A DNA stretch of 64,000 nt from positions 186,001 through 250,000 of the forward strand of contig CAWJFC010000021.1 of the NCBI GenBank assembly GCA_963841945.1, read 5' to 3'. This DNA comes from Acidiflorens sp963841945. GTDB taxonomy: Bacteria; Acidobacteriota; Terriglobia; Terriglobales; Acidobacteriaceae. The first letter of the stretch is position 1; the number at the start of each line of letters is the position of its first letter. Positions 54,487-64,000 of the stretch are shown piece after piece. A program made the position numbers and the translations under genes. The notes below the pieces were generated by a model. It saw nothing but the letters and a program-made list of their open reading frames with translations, searched no databases and was not told where the DNA came from.

Positions 54487-57400
54487 ATGCGGAACCGCTT
54501 GGCTCGCCTTTCTTCTTTCTCTCTCCTCGCTGTTTCCTTCTTTCTTGTAAGCAGCATCCTCTTTCTTGATGCGCTTGTGCCGCGGTCGTCCGCCCAGGGA
54601 TCGAAACGCGCGTCGATTTATGACGCGGTTCAGGAGAAGGACAAGGAACGCCCGGATCTGCGTGACCGATGGATGATGCGTGGACGGAGCGCTGGTCGCG
54701 GACAATCGGCGGCGGCTTTGCGGCTGAGGGCATACCGGCAAAAGTTGGCTTTGCGCGAGGCGACGCGACAGGCGCTTTCGCGGCAGGCTTCGCCGCGGCC
54801 GAGTTCATCGGGTCAACCTCGCGGGCAAACCGTTTTGCGGCCGCAATCCGGAACGACGGCATGGATCCCGCTTGGGCCTGCTCCGCTTGTTTCAGATCAG
54901 AATTCTTACGGGGCGGTGTCGGGGCGAGTCGCGGCGGTGGCGATCGATCCTTCGGACGCTTCGGGAAACACGGTTTACGCTGCGGCGGCTTCGGGGGGAG
55001 TTTGGAAATCTACGAATGGGGCGAACGCTATCGCCGGCAACGTGACCTGGAGCGCGCTTACGGATCAGCAGGCGTCGCTCGTGAACGGAGCAGTTTCGGT
55101 GAAGCCGGATGGCAGCGTGGTTCTGGCGGGTACCGGCGAGCCGAATAACGCGATCGATAGTTATTACGGCGTCGGGATTCTTCGCTCGACGAATCATGGG
55201 GGAGCGTGGACGCTGATCTCTTCGGCGAATGGCGGGAATTCATTTGCCGGGCTGGGATTTGCGAAGTTTGCGTGGAGTATGGCTTCGACGAATACTGTGG
55301 TCGCGGCGACCGGGACGACCACGCAGGGATTTGACGATGGCGACATCACGGGCGCGACGAATCGCGGGCTGTATCTTTCGATGGACAGCGGGCAGACATG
55401 GGCGTTTGAGATTCCACAGGATGCGGGGGTGACGATCAGTCCGGCATCGGTTTCAGCGCCGGATGTGATTTATGACGCGGCGGCAGGCCTGTTTTTTGCG
55501 GCGATTCGCTATCACGGGATGTACTCGTCCACGAACGGGCAGAACTGGACTCGGCTGGTGAATCAGCCGAATCGCTGACCGAGCTGAGCACGGCAAATTG
55601 CCCAGCGCAGATTCCGAATGGCGGGCCTACTTGCCCGATTTATCGCGGGCAGTTGGCGGTGGTGCCGGGGCGCAATGAAATGTATTTCTGGTTCGTGAGC
55701 ATCGCGAGCGACGGCGTGACGGTAGTGGATGAGGGGATCTGGCGGTCGGTGAATGGGGGGAGTTCCTGGACACAAATCAATGAAGCGGGGATTGCCAATT
55801 GTGGCGATCCGGGCGGCGTGGGATGCGGAGTGGACTTGGGTTATTACAACCTGGAGATTGCCGCAGTGCCGGATGGGCAGGCGACCGATCTTTATGCCGG
55901 GGCGGTAAACCTTTTCAAGTGCCAGCTTTCAAGCGGGGCAACGGCGTGCAACACGCTGGATCCGAACTTTCCGAATGAGTGGATCAACCTGACGCACGCG
56001 TATGGGTGCAGCAGCATTGCGGGGGTGCATCCGGATCAACATGGGATTGACTTTGTGGTGGCGAGCGGCAAGGCGGTGATGTATTTCGGAAACGACGGCG
56101 GAATTTATCGGACGCTGAACGGGTTTGCCGATCTCGACAGCGGGACGTGCGGTGACGCGAACGGCTTTGACAATTTGAATGCGTCGTCGGTGGCGGGCGG
56201 GACGATCGGATCGCTGACCCAGTTTGTTTCATTGGCGCTGCATCCGACGGATCAGAACACGATGGTGGGAGGGACACAGGGGAATGGGTCGGCGGGAACT
56301 GGTTCGGCTACGGACAGTCCGGAGTGGACGACTGTGAACGGCGGGGATGGCGGGTATAGCGCGATCAGTACGTGGACTCCGACCGAGTGGTTCACGGCGA
56401 ATCCCTACGTGAACATCTATTCGTGCGCCAGCGGGATCAACTGCACGACCGATGAATTTGAGTTGACGGTGGGCAGCGAAGAGGTGGGGGGCGACGGCAG
56501 TGCGTTTTATGTGCCTTACATTCTGGATCCGCAGGACCAGACCGAGATGCTGGTGGGAACGTGCCGGGTGTGGCGCGGGATGCCGACAGTGCCGCCAAGT
56601 TCGTTTTCAACCTTGAGCCCGGACTTCGATACGCTGGGCTCGAATACCTGCACGGGAGAAGAGATCAATCTGGTGAGTGGGTTGGCGGCGGGCGGGCCGA
56701 CGGCGGATTACATGTCGACGAGTGTTTATGCGACTACGGAGGGAACGGGGCCGAATGTGACTACACCGGAGGGCGGCGAAGTTTGGGTCACGACGAATGC
56801 CGGAATCGAAGAGATGACGCAGGTGACGGGCGGGATCAATCCGTCGAATTACACGATCTCATCGGTGGCGCTTGATGCGAGCGATGCGACGGGCGCGACG
56901 GCTTATGTCGGAATCATGGGATTTAACGTCTCGCATGTGTTCAAGACTACGAATGCGGGCGCGAGCTGGACGGACTGGTCCGGGAGCGGTGGCTCGGCTT
57001 TGCCGGATGCGCCGCTGAATGCGGTATTTGTCGATTCGTCGGAGCAAGTGGTTTATGCCGGAACGGATGTGGGCTTGTTCGTGAGTTCGACGGCTGCCGC
57101 TGGCTGGGCTGAGGTGGGAACAGAGCCTGCGCCGGGGGCTTCCGGATATTTGCCAAATGTGCCGGTGACAGCGATCGCCATATTTAATTATGCCGGGACG
57201 AAGAAGCTACGCGTTTCAACCTACGGACGGGGCGTTTGGGAGTATGGGCTAGCGACCGGTCCGGATTATACGAACGTGATTTCGAATACCCCACAGACGA
57301 TTTTCCCGGCGCAAGCGGCGACCTTCAACGGAACTTTGACGGCGCTGGACGGATACGCGAGCGCCGTGCTTTTGAGTTGTACGGGAGGCGTGCCGGGGAC

Positions 57401-59060
57401 GTGCAGTTCTGAATCCGACGCAGGAGACGCCGACGGCGACTTATACGCTGACGGCAAGCGGCACGGTAGGCGACTACAGCTTTAACGCACATGCCGTGGG
57501 GACCGATCCACAGACGATTACGCATGATGCGGCGATAGAGCTGCATGTGGTCGACTTTAGTATTTCTGCGCCGAATCCGAATGCGCTAACGGTCACGCAG
57601 GGTGGAACATCGAATGCGAGCACGCTTCAGGTTTCGGCTCTGGGATCGTTTGCGGGGACGGTCGCGCTGAGTTGTCCAAGCGGATTGCCTTCGGGAGCGG
57701 CTTGCGCGTTTTCGCCGTCGAGTTCGGTGAATCCAACGGCGGGGAGTCCGGTAACGGTGACGCTGACGGTGACGGCGGGTAGTGGAACGCCCGCAGGGGG
57801 GCCGACAACGGTGACGCTGGCCGCAAATGTGTCGGGAGCTCCGGCGGCGAAGACGCAGACGTTTGCGTTGACTGTGACGGGGACCGGGCCGGATTTTTCA
57901 CTGGCGGTGACGGCTTCGCCGGGCGCGACGGTGGTCGGGCAGAACGTGGTGTGGAACGGAACGCTTACGTCGCTGCATGGATACGGCTCGACCGTGATGC
58001 TGAGCTGCACGGGCGCGGCGCCGGGGACTTGCATCGTGAGTCCGTCGTCGCTGGTGCCAACCGCCGGCGGCGCTGCGTTCACGGTGACGGCGGGGAATGC
58101 GGCCACGGGTTCGTTCAGCTTCAGCGTGCAGGGAACGGATGGGACGCTGACACATTCGCAAGCGGTGAGCCTGATGGTGGGCACGGACGTGACGTGGAGC
58201 GATGCGGGAAGCGGTTCGGTGACGGTTGCGGCGGGACAGAGCGCGATGTATAGCTTTTCGGCGACGCCGGTGGGCGGCGCAACGTTCACCGGCGCAGTGA
58301 GTTTTGCTTGCGAGAACTTGCCGGCGCTGACGGGGTCTGCAGGTTCAGTCCTCCGTCGATTTCGGCGGGAGCGGGGACGACCGCGGTGACGGTGACAATT
58401 CCGACGACGGGGCCGAACAGCGGAAGTGAGGGATCGGATCGGAAGAGAGGAGCAAAGGCACGGCGCCGTCTTGCGGGATTGGGATCGGGGAAGAATGGAG
58501 GATATCGACCGGGGTGGGTCTGGCTGATGACGATTCCTATGGCGGGTATTGTTTTGGCTGGCGCGGCGCGCAGAAAAGGCTGCTGGCGAGGGATGATGCT
58601 GGGCTGCGGCTTGGCTTTTGCCGGGATTTTGATTATGGCTGGGTGCGGAGGAATCAGTGGTGGTGGCGGACAGGTGCCCCCGCTGATTTCGGTGACGGTG
58701 GGTCCTCTGGTGGCGAATGTTTATGCGAATGAGCCGGGTAATACGTGGCCCGTTTCGGCGACCGAGCAGCAGTTTACAGCGGTGGTGAATAACGGCAGTA
58801 GCCAGACGGTGACCTGGGCGGTGACAGGAGGAGATGGGAACGGTTCGATTGACTCGAATGGATTGTATTCGGCGCCAACGACCGCGCCTCCGGCGGCGGT
58901 GACGGTTACGGCGACCTCGACAGAAGCGACCTCGCCGGGGACGGCTACGGTGAACGTGGAGACTCCTACGATGGTGGGGACATATTCGAATGTTCAGATA
59001 TCGGCGACTGCGGCGGGGGGAGCGGCGCATGCGGATGTGGTGACGTTGGTGGTGGACTGA
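54487..59060 (+). pseudogene. Very large exported BNR/Ig-like protein broken by three frameshifts
   Basis: Four consecutive open frames form one protein of about 1,520 residues. Frame 1 (to 55578) has a signal peptide (MRNRLARLSSFSLLAVSFFL) and BNR repeats such as YAAAASGGVWKSTNG. Frame 2 (to 57485) continues with IWRSVNGGSSWTQINEAG and VYAGTDVGLFVSS. Frame 3 (to 58389) has Ig-like repeats (LSCTGAAPGTCIVSPSSL). Frame 4 (to 59060) has a Trp-containing membrane stretch, a lipobox-like LIMAGCGG and a bacterial Ig-like domain. The shifts lie near 55577 (one C missing in CC), 57410 (one T extra) and 58335 (one G missing in a G run). All are homopolymer changes, so sequence error is likely. Confidence 0.75.
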
Positions 59061-59224
59061 GCTTTCAGTTCTCAGTTCTCAGTTCGTCTTTTCCCGTCTC
59101 GCTTTCTCATCCGATTTCAATATCAACCTTGGCCTGCGCGGACTTCGTCCGCGCTTTTTGTTTGTGCGTCACAACGAGATGAATCGGCTGATAGTAGGAT
59201 CGATGGTTACATTGAGTTGCTCTT

Positions 59225-60449
59225 ATGAATACGAATTCTCCTTATGACATAGCGGTGATCGGCGGCGGAATTGTCGGGATGTCATTTGCCATGCAGGTGG
59301 CGGAGGCTTGGCCATCGGCGCGCATTGTTGTGCTCGAAAAAGAGGATGGACTGGCGCGGCACCAGACTGGACACAACAGCGGAGTCATTCACAGCGGCGT
59401 GTATTACAAGGCTGGGTCGCTGAAGGCGAAGCTGTGCGTGGCCGGGGCACGAGAGATGGTGGAGTTTTGCGCGCGGAATGGGATTCCGTATGAGGTGTGC
59501 GGGAAGTTGATTGTAGCAACTACAGCAGAAGAGGCGGCGCGGCTGGATGATTTGCGGGCACGTGGCGAGGCCAATGGGCTCACCGGGCTTGAATTGCTGG
59601 AAGCGGCGGCGATGCGGGAGATCGAACCGCACGTTGGCGGAGTGCGGGCGCTGAAGGTTCCGGCGACTGGAATTACCGATTACTCGCTGGTCACCGGGAA
59701 ATACGCGGAGATTGCTGCCGCACGTGGCGTGGAGGTGAAGACGGGAGCGGGCGTGGTTGGATTTGCGAATCTGGCGAATGAAGTGGTGGTGCGGACGCGG
59801 GCGGGAGAATTTGTCGGCGCGATACGTCGTGAATTGCGCCGGATTATATAGCGACCGCATTGCGGCGCTGGCGGGGCACGATCCGGGGATGATGCTGGTG
59901 CCGTTTCGAGGCGAGTATTACGATCTGGCGCCGGCGCGGACGTCATTGGTGCGGGCGTTGATTTATCCCGTGCCCGATCCGGCCTATCCATTTCTCGGAG
60001 TGCATTTCACGAAGCGAATTCATGGGAACGTTGACGCGGGCCCGAATGCGGTGCTGGCCTTCAGGCGCGAGGGATACCGGCGAACGGATTTTGATTTGGG
60101 AGAGACGATGGAAGTGATCGGGTATTCTGGCTTTCGCGCGATGGGTCGGAAGCACTGGAAGAATGGGTTCGGCGAGATGCGGCGGTCGTGGTCGAAGAGA
60201 TTGTTCGTGCGCTCGTGCCAGCGGTTGGTGCCGGAGGTGCGGATGGAGGATATGTCGCCGGGAGGATCGGGCGTGCGGGCGCAGGCGGTGGCCGCGGATG
60301 GGACACTGGTGGACGATTTCCGGTTTGTGGCGCGGGAGAGATTTTTACATGTGCTGAATGTGCCGTCTCCGGCGGCGACGGCGTCGCTGCCGATTGGGCG
60401 GGAGATTGTGGGGATGGTGAAAGCATCGGGTCATCGGGTGATCGGGTGA
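59225..60449 (+). pseudogene. lhgO: L-2-hydroxyglutarate oxidase-like FAD enzyme, one frameshift
   Basis: The first frame (59225-59851) starts DIAVIGGGIVGMSFAMQVAE, the FAD dinucleotide fold, and has HQTGHNSGVIHSGVYY (the LhgO/DAO-type signature) and EIEPHVGGVRALKVPATGIT. The second frame, from about 59800 to 60449, continues with RYVVNCAGLYSDRIAALAGH, VPFRGEYYDL and PDPAYPFLGVHFTKRIHG. One extra base at about 59780-59830 separates them. The joined length (~408 residues) is normal. LhgO oxidises L-2-hydroxyglutarate to 2-oxoglutarate and passes the electrons to the membrane. The next gene, proC, is 47 nt downstream on the same strand. Confidence 0.85.
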
Positions 60450-60495
60450 TCTGGGCATCGAGCGATCGAACGTGGAAGATTCGCGAGAGGTGTTT

Positions 60496-61326
60496 ATGGT
60501 TAAGAAGGGGAGTGCTGGCGGGAAGAAAGTGGCCATTTTGGGGTCGGGCAAGATGGGGTCGATTTTGCTGCAGTCGTTTTTGCGCGATGGATTGCTGAAA
60601 GCGACAGAGACCTGGGCTACTGTGGCGCATGCGGAACGGGCGCGGGCGCTGAAGAACAAGCTGAAAATTCATGCCGGGACCGACAACTGCGAGGCGGTGC
60701 GGGGCGCCGAGATTATTTTTCTTTGCGTGAAGCCGCAGGTGGTGGCCGATGTGTTGCGGGAGATTCGCGAGCACGTGACACACGACCAACTGCTGATCTC
60801 GGTTGCTGCGTCGGTGCCGACTGACATGATCGAGCGCGGGCTGGAGAAGGATGTGCCGGTGGTGCGGGCTATGCCGAATACTCCGTGCGCGCTGGGCGCG
60901 GGAATGACCGCGCTCTGCAAGGGACAGTTCGCGCAGAAGGAACATCTGGAGATGGCGACGAATTTCTTTGCAGCGGTGGGGCGGACTGTGATCGTCGACG
61001 AAAAACACATGGACGCTGTGACGGGCCTTTCGGCGAGCGGGCCGGCATATATCTACATCATTCTGGAGTCGCTGGCGGAAGCGGGCGTAAAGGTCGGCCT
61101 GCCGCGCGATGTGGCTACCCTGCTGGCGGCGCAGACTACGATGGGCGCGGCGCGCGTGGTGCTCGAGACAGGGGATCATCCGGCGCTGCTCAAGGACGCG
61201 GTGACGACTCCGGCGGGTTGCACGATTGATGGGATTCTCGAACTTGAAGAAGGGAAGTTGCGCGTGACTTTAATTAAGGCTGTGGTCAAAGCGGTGCAGC
61301 GGGCCAAGGAGTTGGCGTACTCATAG
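60496..61326 (+). CDS. proC: Pyrroline-5-carboxylate reductase
   Basis: 276 residues from the ATG at 60496, with GAGAGG just upstream; a GTG at 60472 is less well placed. The NAD(P)-binding site is VAILGSGKMGSILL. Also present are VRAMPNTPCALGAGMTALCK, the P5CR signature in GLSASGPAYIYIILESLAEA with the catalytic region VTTPAGCTIDGILELEEGKL, and an ordinary length. It carries out the last step of proline synthesis, reducing pyrroline-5-carboxylate to proline. It probably shares a transcript with the FAD oxidase upstream. Confidence 0.95.
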   Translation: MVKKGSAGGKKVAILGSGKMGSILLQSFLRDGLLKATETWATVAHAERARALKNKLKIHAGTDNCEAVRGAEIIFLCVKPQVVADVLREIREHVTHDQLLISVAASVPTDMIERGLEKDVPVVRAMPNTPCALGAGMTALCKGQFAQKEHLEMATNFFAAVGRTVIVDEKHMDAVTGLSASGPAYIYIILESLAEAGVKVGLPRDVATLLAAQTTMGAARVVLETGDHPALLKDAVTTPAGCTIDGILELEEGKLRVTLIKAVVKAVQRAKELAYS

Positions 61327-61417
61327 CTAAGACAGACAGGCCATGCCGGATGGGTAGGATCACCGGTCTTCTCCTTGTCCGTCCTTGTCCTTGGCCGCGC
61401 GACGAATTTGCGTGGGT

Positions 61418-63532
61418 CTATTGTTTGCTTGCCTCCGTGGTTGACGCGTTGGATGTTCCCTGCTTCTGTGCCTTCGCTGTAAGCAAGTGATAGAGGTCGA
61501 CGCCGATGCCGAATCGATAGCGGTCACGGTTCGGTTGCGCAACCGGGATCGTGTAGACACTTGGGCTCAGATAGGTCACGTTCGCGGTCGAAGGCACTGG
61601 GGTGAGCAAAAGTTGCGCCCCCCCGCCGACGGGGCCATTCACCTCCGAGTCGAGCGACCCGAATGCATAGATCCCATCGACCTTCGGGATGGGCACGGGA
61701 AGCAATCCCCCGAAGTGCACCACCACTCCGTTCAGTTTGCCCGCCGTAACATATTCATTTTGCCCCACCGTAAGATCCAGGATGCCAGGAAAGCGCAGCA
61801 CATTGTTATTGAAGTCCTCGCCGTAAATTCTCCATCGCAAGCCGGCCTCGTAATGCTTGTAGAAGCGCGTGCGGTCGGTGGGAACAAAGGCCACGTAGCA
61901 GGGCGGATTCGACGAAGTGTAGGCGCACGAGGTGCCAAGCGATCCCCAGCCCTCATTCGGATACAGGCTCTGAATCTGATTGGTCGCATAGTAGACGGGA
62001 GGATTAGCCTGCGAAGCCGAGAGAGGAGAAACGAATCCTCCAGACAGCAGAAATGAGGTGGTCAACAGCGTTTTGCGTGGATAGTTTTTCGAAGTCGGGG
62101 ATCCGGTGTCAAAAGTGCCAAAGCCGAGATTCGTTCCGCTCAGTTTGAAAGACACTGAACCGTTTCCCTCCCAGGACTGCACGATCTTGTCTGGGGTGGC
62201 ATTGATCGCACTTGCGAAATAGCCCTGCGTAAAGGCTGAAGATGAGAGCGCACCCGGTTGCGCCATGGCTGCGATCCGTAACGAGCCTCCGATGAAGACC
62301 TTCGCCCTCTCGATGTCCGTCAGGCGCTCCGAGCCCGGCATGGCGGGGAACACCGGCAGGTCGATGCTGGCGTTTCCCATGAAGCGCGCCGCGGGCGAGG
62401 TGGAGCTGGCGCCCTCCACGTCGACTCCTACGACCGTTGAAAGGAGAGGTGGCATGCGATAGGGACAGTTAGGAAGCGGAGTGGCAGCCTTTTCCAATAT
62501 CAATTGCAGGGTGGGGGGAGCCGGATCAACCACGTAGTAGGAATCTGTACCGCTAAACCCAGTTACTTTGAATGTGTAGTTACCCGGTCCGAGGCCACCA
62601 ATCGTGGACTTTCCCTTACCTGTTCCTTTGTCGATTGCTATGTTGACTGAAACGGGAGTCGGCTTGTCTGCCGCTTTCTTGCCCGCCGGCGGAATATAGT
62701 TGAGCGTTACATTGCCTGAGACGGCCGGATGAACCGTCACTTGGAGCGTCAACGGTGTGCACTCCACAACCTCTAACTGGGTCGCCGAAGCCCGTTTCGT
62801 GCTGATCCACTCTGGAGTTACCGAGACTGTTTTGTCTCCGGCTGTTTTTTGTTCATTTGCGTCTTGCCCCTCAGGCGCACCCGCATCGGAATCAGCCCCG
62901 TCGGATGCGGCCGTATCACCCCGCTGAACGCGTTCCACTTGTGATGGGTTGATTCGTGATGGGTCTCTCCGATCCTGGGCTACCTGCTCCGTGGAATCCG
63001 GCGTATCTTGCGACCATCGTTGACGGTCGGCGTTTGGGCTCGGCGCCCACTGAACTTGAGGTGTTGCCTCGGGTTGTTGCGGTCGCGACGACCGCCGCAT
63101 TTCGCCCGCGACATCCCTGGTTTGTGCGAGGCGCGTCTCCTTGGCTGATACCGGAACCGTTGTGCCCACGCTCACGACGATGGGTTTGGCGGAGACGAGC
63201 AGCGCAAGCATGAACGTCTGCTTATTCCCTTGGTCATCGGCTACCACAAGCGCGAATTGATACTTCTTTTCAGGGCTGAGAGGAACCCGTCCGCCGAACT
63301 GCAATCGATCGCAGTCAAAAGTCATTCCGTCGGGGAGGGGATCGTACTGGCAATTGAACGGGTAGCCAAGCCCAGGAGGGATGGTCAATCGCACCGCATA
63401 CGGTGCGCCCGGCATCGCCTGCGGCAAATCGATCACCGTAGGGTTTTGGCCCGAGAGGGCAGTAACGCCAAAGGTGGAACAAAAGATAAGAAGGTAGATT
63501 GAGCGAACTAAAATTGATGTCCGAGCGGACAT
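61418..63532 (-). CDS. Large exported protein, possibly outer-membrane, function unknown
   Basis: 704 residues with a signal peptide (MSARTSILVRSIYLLIFCST...SGQ). The N-terminal ~110 residues (PQAMPGAPYAVRLTIPPGLG, QFALVVADDQGNKQ) look like an Ig- or cadherin-like fold. A disordered stretch rich in Gln, Asp and Ser spans about 120-225. A carboxypeptidase-regulatory-like or Ig module around 245-330 has GLGPGNYTFKVTGFSGTDSY. From about 370 the pattern of alternating aromatic strands (FYKHYEAGLRWRIYGEDFNN, RYRFGIGVDLYHLLTA) suggests a beta-barrel. No exact family is recognised. Base composition is C-rich on the plus strand, unlike its neighbours. Confidence 0.72.
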   Translation of the reverse strand: MSARTSILVRSIYLLIFCSTFGVTALSGQNPTVIDLPQAMPGAPYAVRLTIPPGLGYPFNCQYDPLPDGMTFDCDRLQFGGRVPLSPEKKYQFALVVADDQGNKQTFMLALLVSAKPIVVSVGTTVPVSAKETRLAQTRDVAGEMRRSSRPQQPEATPQVQWAPSPNADRQRWSQDTPDSTEQVAQDRRDPSRINPSQVERVQRGDTAASDGADSDAGAPEGQDANEQKTAGDKTVSVTPEWISTKRASATQLEVVECTPLTLQVTVHPAVSGNVTLNYIPPAGKKAADKPTPVSVNIAIDKGTGKGKSTIGGLGPGNYTFKVTGFSGTDSYYVVDPAPPTLQLILEKAATPLPNCPYRMPPLLSTVVGVDVEGASSTSPAARFMGNASIDLPVFPAMPGSERLTDIERAKVFIGGSLRIAAMAQPGALSSSAFTQGYFASAINATPDKIVQSWEGNGSVSFKLSGTNLGFGTFDTGSPTSKNYPRKTLLTTSFLLSGGFVSPLSASQANPPVYYATNQIQSLYPNEGWGSLGTSCAYTSSNPPCYVAFVPTDRTRFYKHYEAGLRWRIYGEDFNNNVLRFPGILDLTVGQNEYVTAGKLNGVVVHFGGLLPVPIPKVDGIYAFGSLDSEVNGPVGGGAQLLLTPVPSTANVTYLSPSVYTIPVAQPNRDRYRFGIGVDLYHLLTAKAQKQGTSNASTTEASKQ

Positions 63533-63759
63533 AGACCCTCCATCCAGCCGTCGCTCCCGGAGGAACTCACTTACGGGCGTTCGGTATGGAACCAGAAGTC
63601 CTCAGCGCGAGGTACGGCTCTCTTTTATATAGGGAAGACCTAATACTTATGCGCGTTAGAGGCTAAAGTCAACCAAAAAGTTATGTTGGAAGTGAAGTGC
63701 TCAAGTTAGACAATCTTAGTCCGAAATAGAATCTGTGAATAACCGGCGAGATAGAGCTT

Positions 63760-64000
63760 TCAATTCGCTGGGGAGAAGCTCAACGTTACATCGGTCTGAA
63801 ACTTGGCGGGTTGGTGCTTGTCGCGGTAGGGTTCATAGCGCCAGTTGCGGACCGCTTGCATGGCGGCCGCGGCCAGGATGGGGTCTCCATTGAGCGGACG
63901 AATGGAGGAGACGGTGCCATCCTCGGAGACGTGGACTTCAAGAGTGACGTCGCCGCTGCGGTGATCGGGGATGGCGTCGGCCGGGTACTGCGGCTCGACG
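63760..64000 (-). CDS. TonB C-terminal domain protein, C-terminal end (5' end beyond the window)
   Basis: The minus strand is open from the window edge to a TGA at 63760-63762, giving about 79 residues: VEPQYPADAIPDHRSGDVTL then EVHVSEDGTVSSIRPLNGDP, AMQAVRNWRYEPYRDKHQPA and a final TLSFSPAN. This is the TonB/TolA C-terminal fold (YP.. A ... G.V.L.V.V..DG.V....... AA..AV..W.Y.P). Such proteins couple the proton gradient to outer-membrane receptors. The membrane helix and Pro-rich spacer lie outside the window, so energy-transducer function is inferred. Confidence 0.88.
   Translation of the reverse strand, partial: VEPQYPADAIPDHRSGDVTLEVHVSEDGTVSSIRPLNGDPILAAAAMQAVRNWRYEPYRDKHQPAKFQTDVTLSFSPAN

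Overview
The window reads as a stretch of chromosome from an Acidobacteriota bacterium, most likely of the Terriglobia/Koribacter type. No rRNA or marker-gene match was possible, so this rests on gene content. The pointers are a winged-helix/TolB-like/TPR regulator, a VWFA-related exported protein with a degenerate MIDAS, an Oar-like TonB receptor with an N-terminal carboxypeptidase-regulatory domain, VPS10/BNR-type exported proteins, and many secreted proteins of unknown function. The DNA is GC-rich. I saw no tRNA, rRNA, CRISPR array, insertion sequence or integrase.

Layout. 0-7.6 kb holds housekeeping and regulatory genes: a thiolase C-terminus, a LytTR response regulator, an FNR-like regulator with four candidate cluster cysteines, a GAF-GAF-sigma54 activator, purS and glmS. 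7.6-15.5 kb is a minus-strand block of exported proteins arranged as tandem paralogue pairs, with an FG-GAP protein and three Kelch-type genes, of which one is a stub and one is frameshifted. 15.8-20.4 kb has the TPR regulator, a methyltransferase, a flavin reductase and an aldo/keto reductase. 20.4-27.4 kb is an accessory region: an orphan BrnA-like antitoxin behind a palindromic operator, a run of small (mostly exported) genes each followed by a copy of the same dispersed repeat, and gene remnants.

27.8-64 kb is again mostly conserved: a diguanylate cyclase, a very large BNR protein, a complete MdtABC-like RND efflux operon with its outer-membrane factor, a VWFA protein, a TonB receptor, an LTxxQ periplasmic protein, ppk1, nuoI, a long Ig/BNR exported protein, an L-2-hydroxyglutarate oxidase-like gene, proC and the C-terminus of a TonB protein.

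Three things stand out. (1) At 22.0-24.6 kb, a 30-56 nt repeat begins 0-12 nt after the stop codon of every plus-strand small gene, and one minus-strand gene lies between two copies. This is the layout of a gene-cassette array, although I could not find canonical attC core sites. (2) A second repeat family, with two hairpins, lies between genes in four copies. (3) Many otherwise good genes carry single-base frameshifts, several in homopolymers. This suggests sequence errors at least in part, and function should be read across the breaks.
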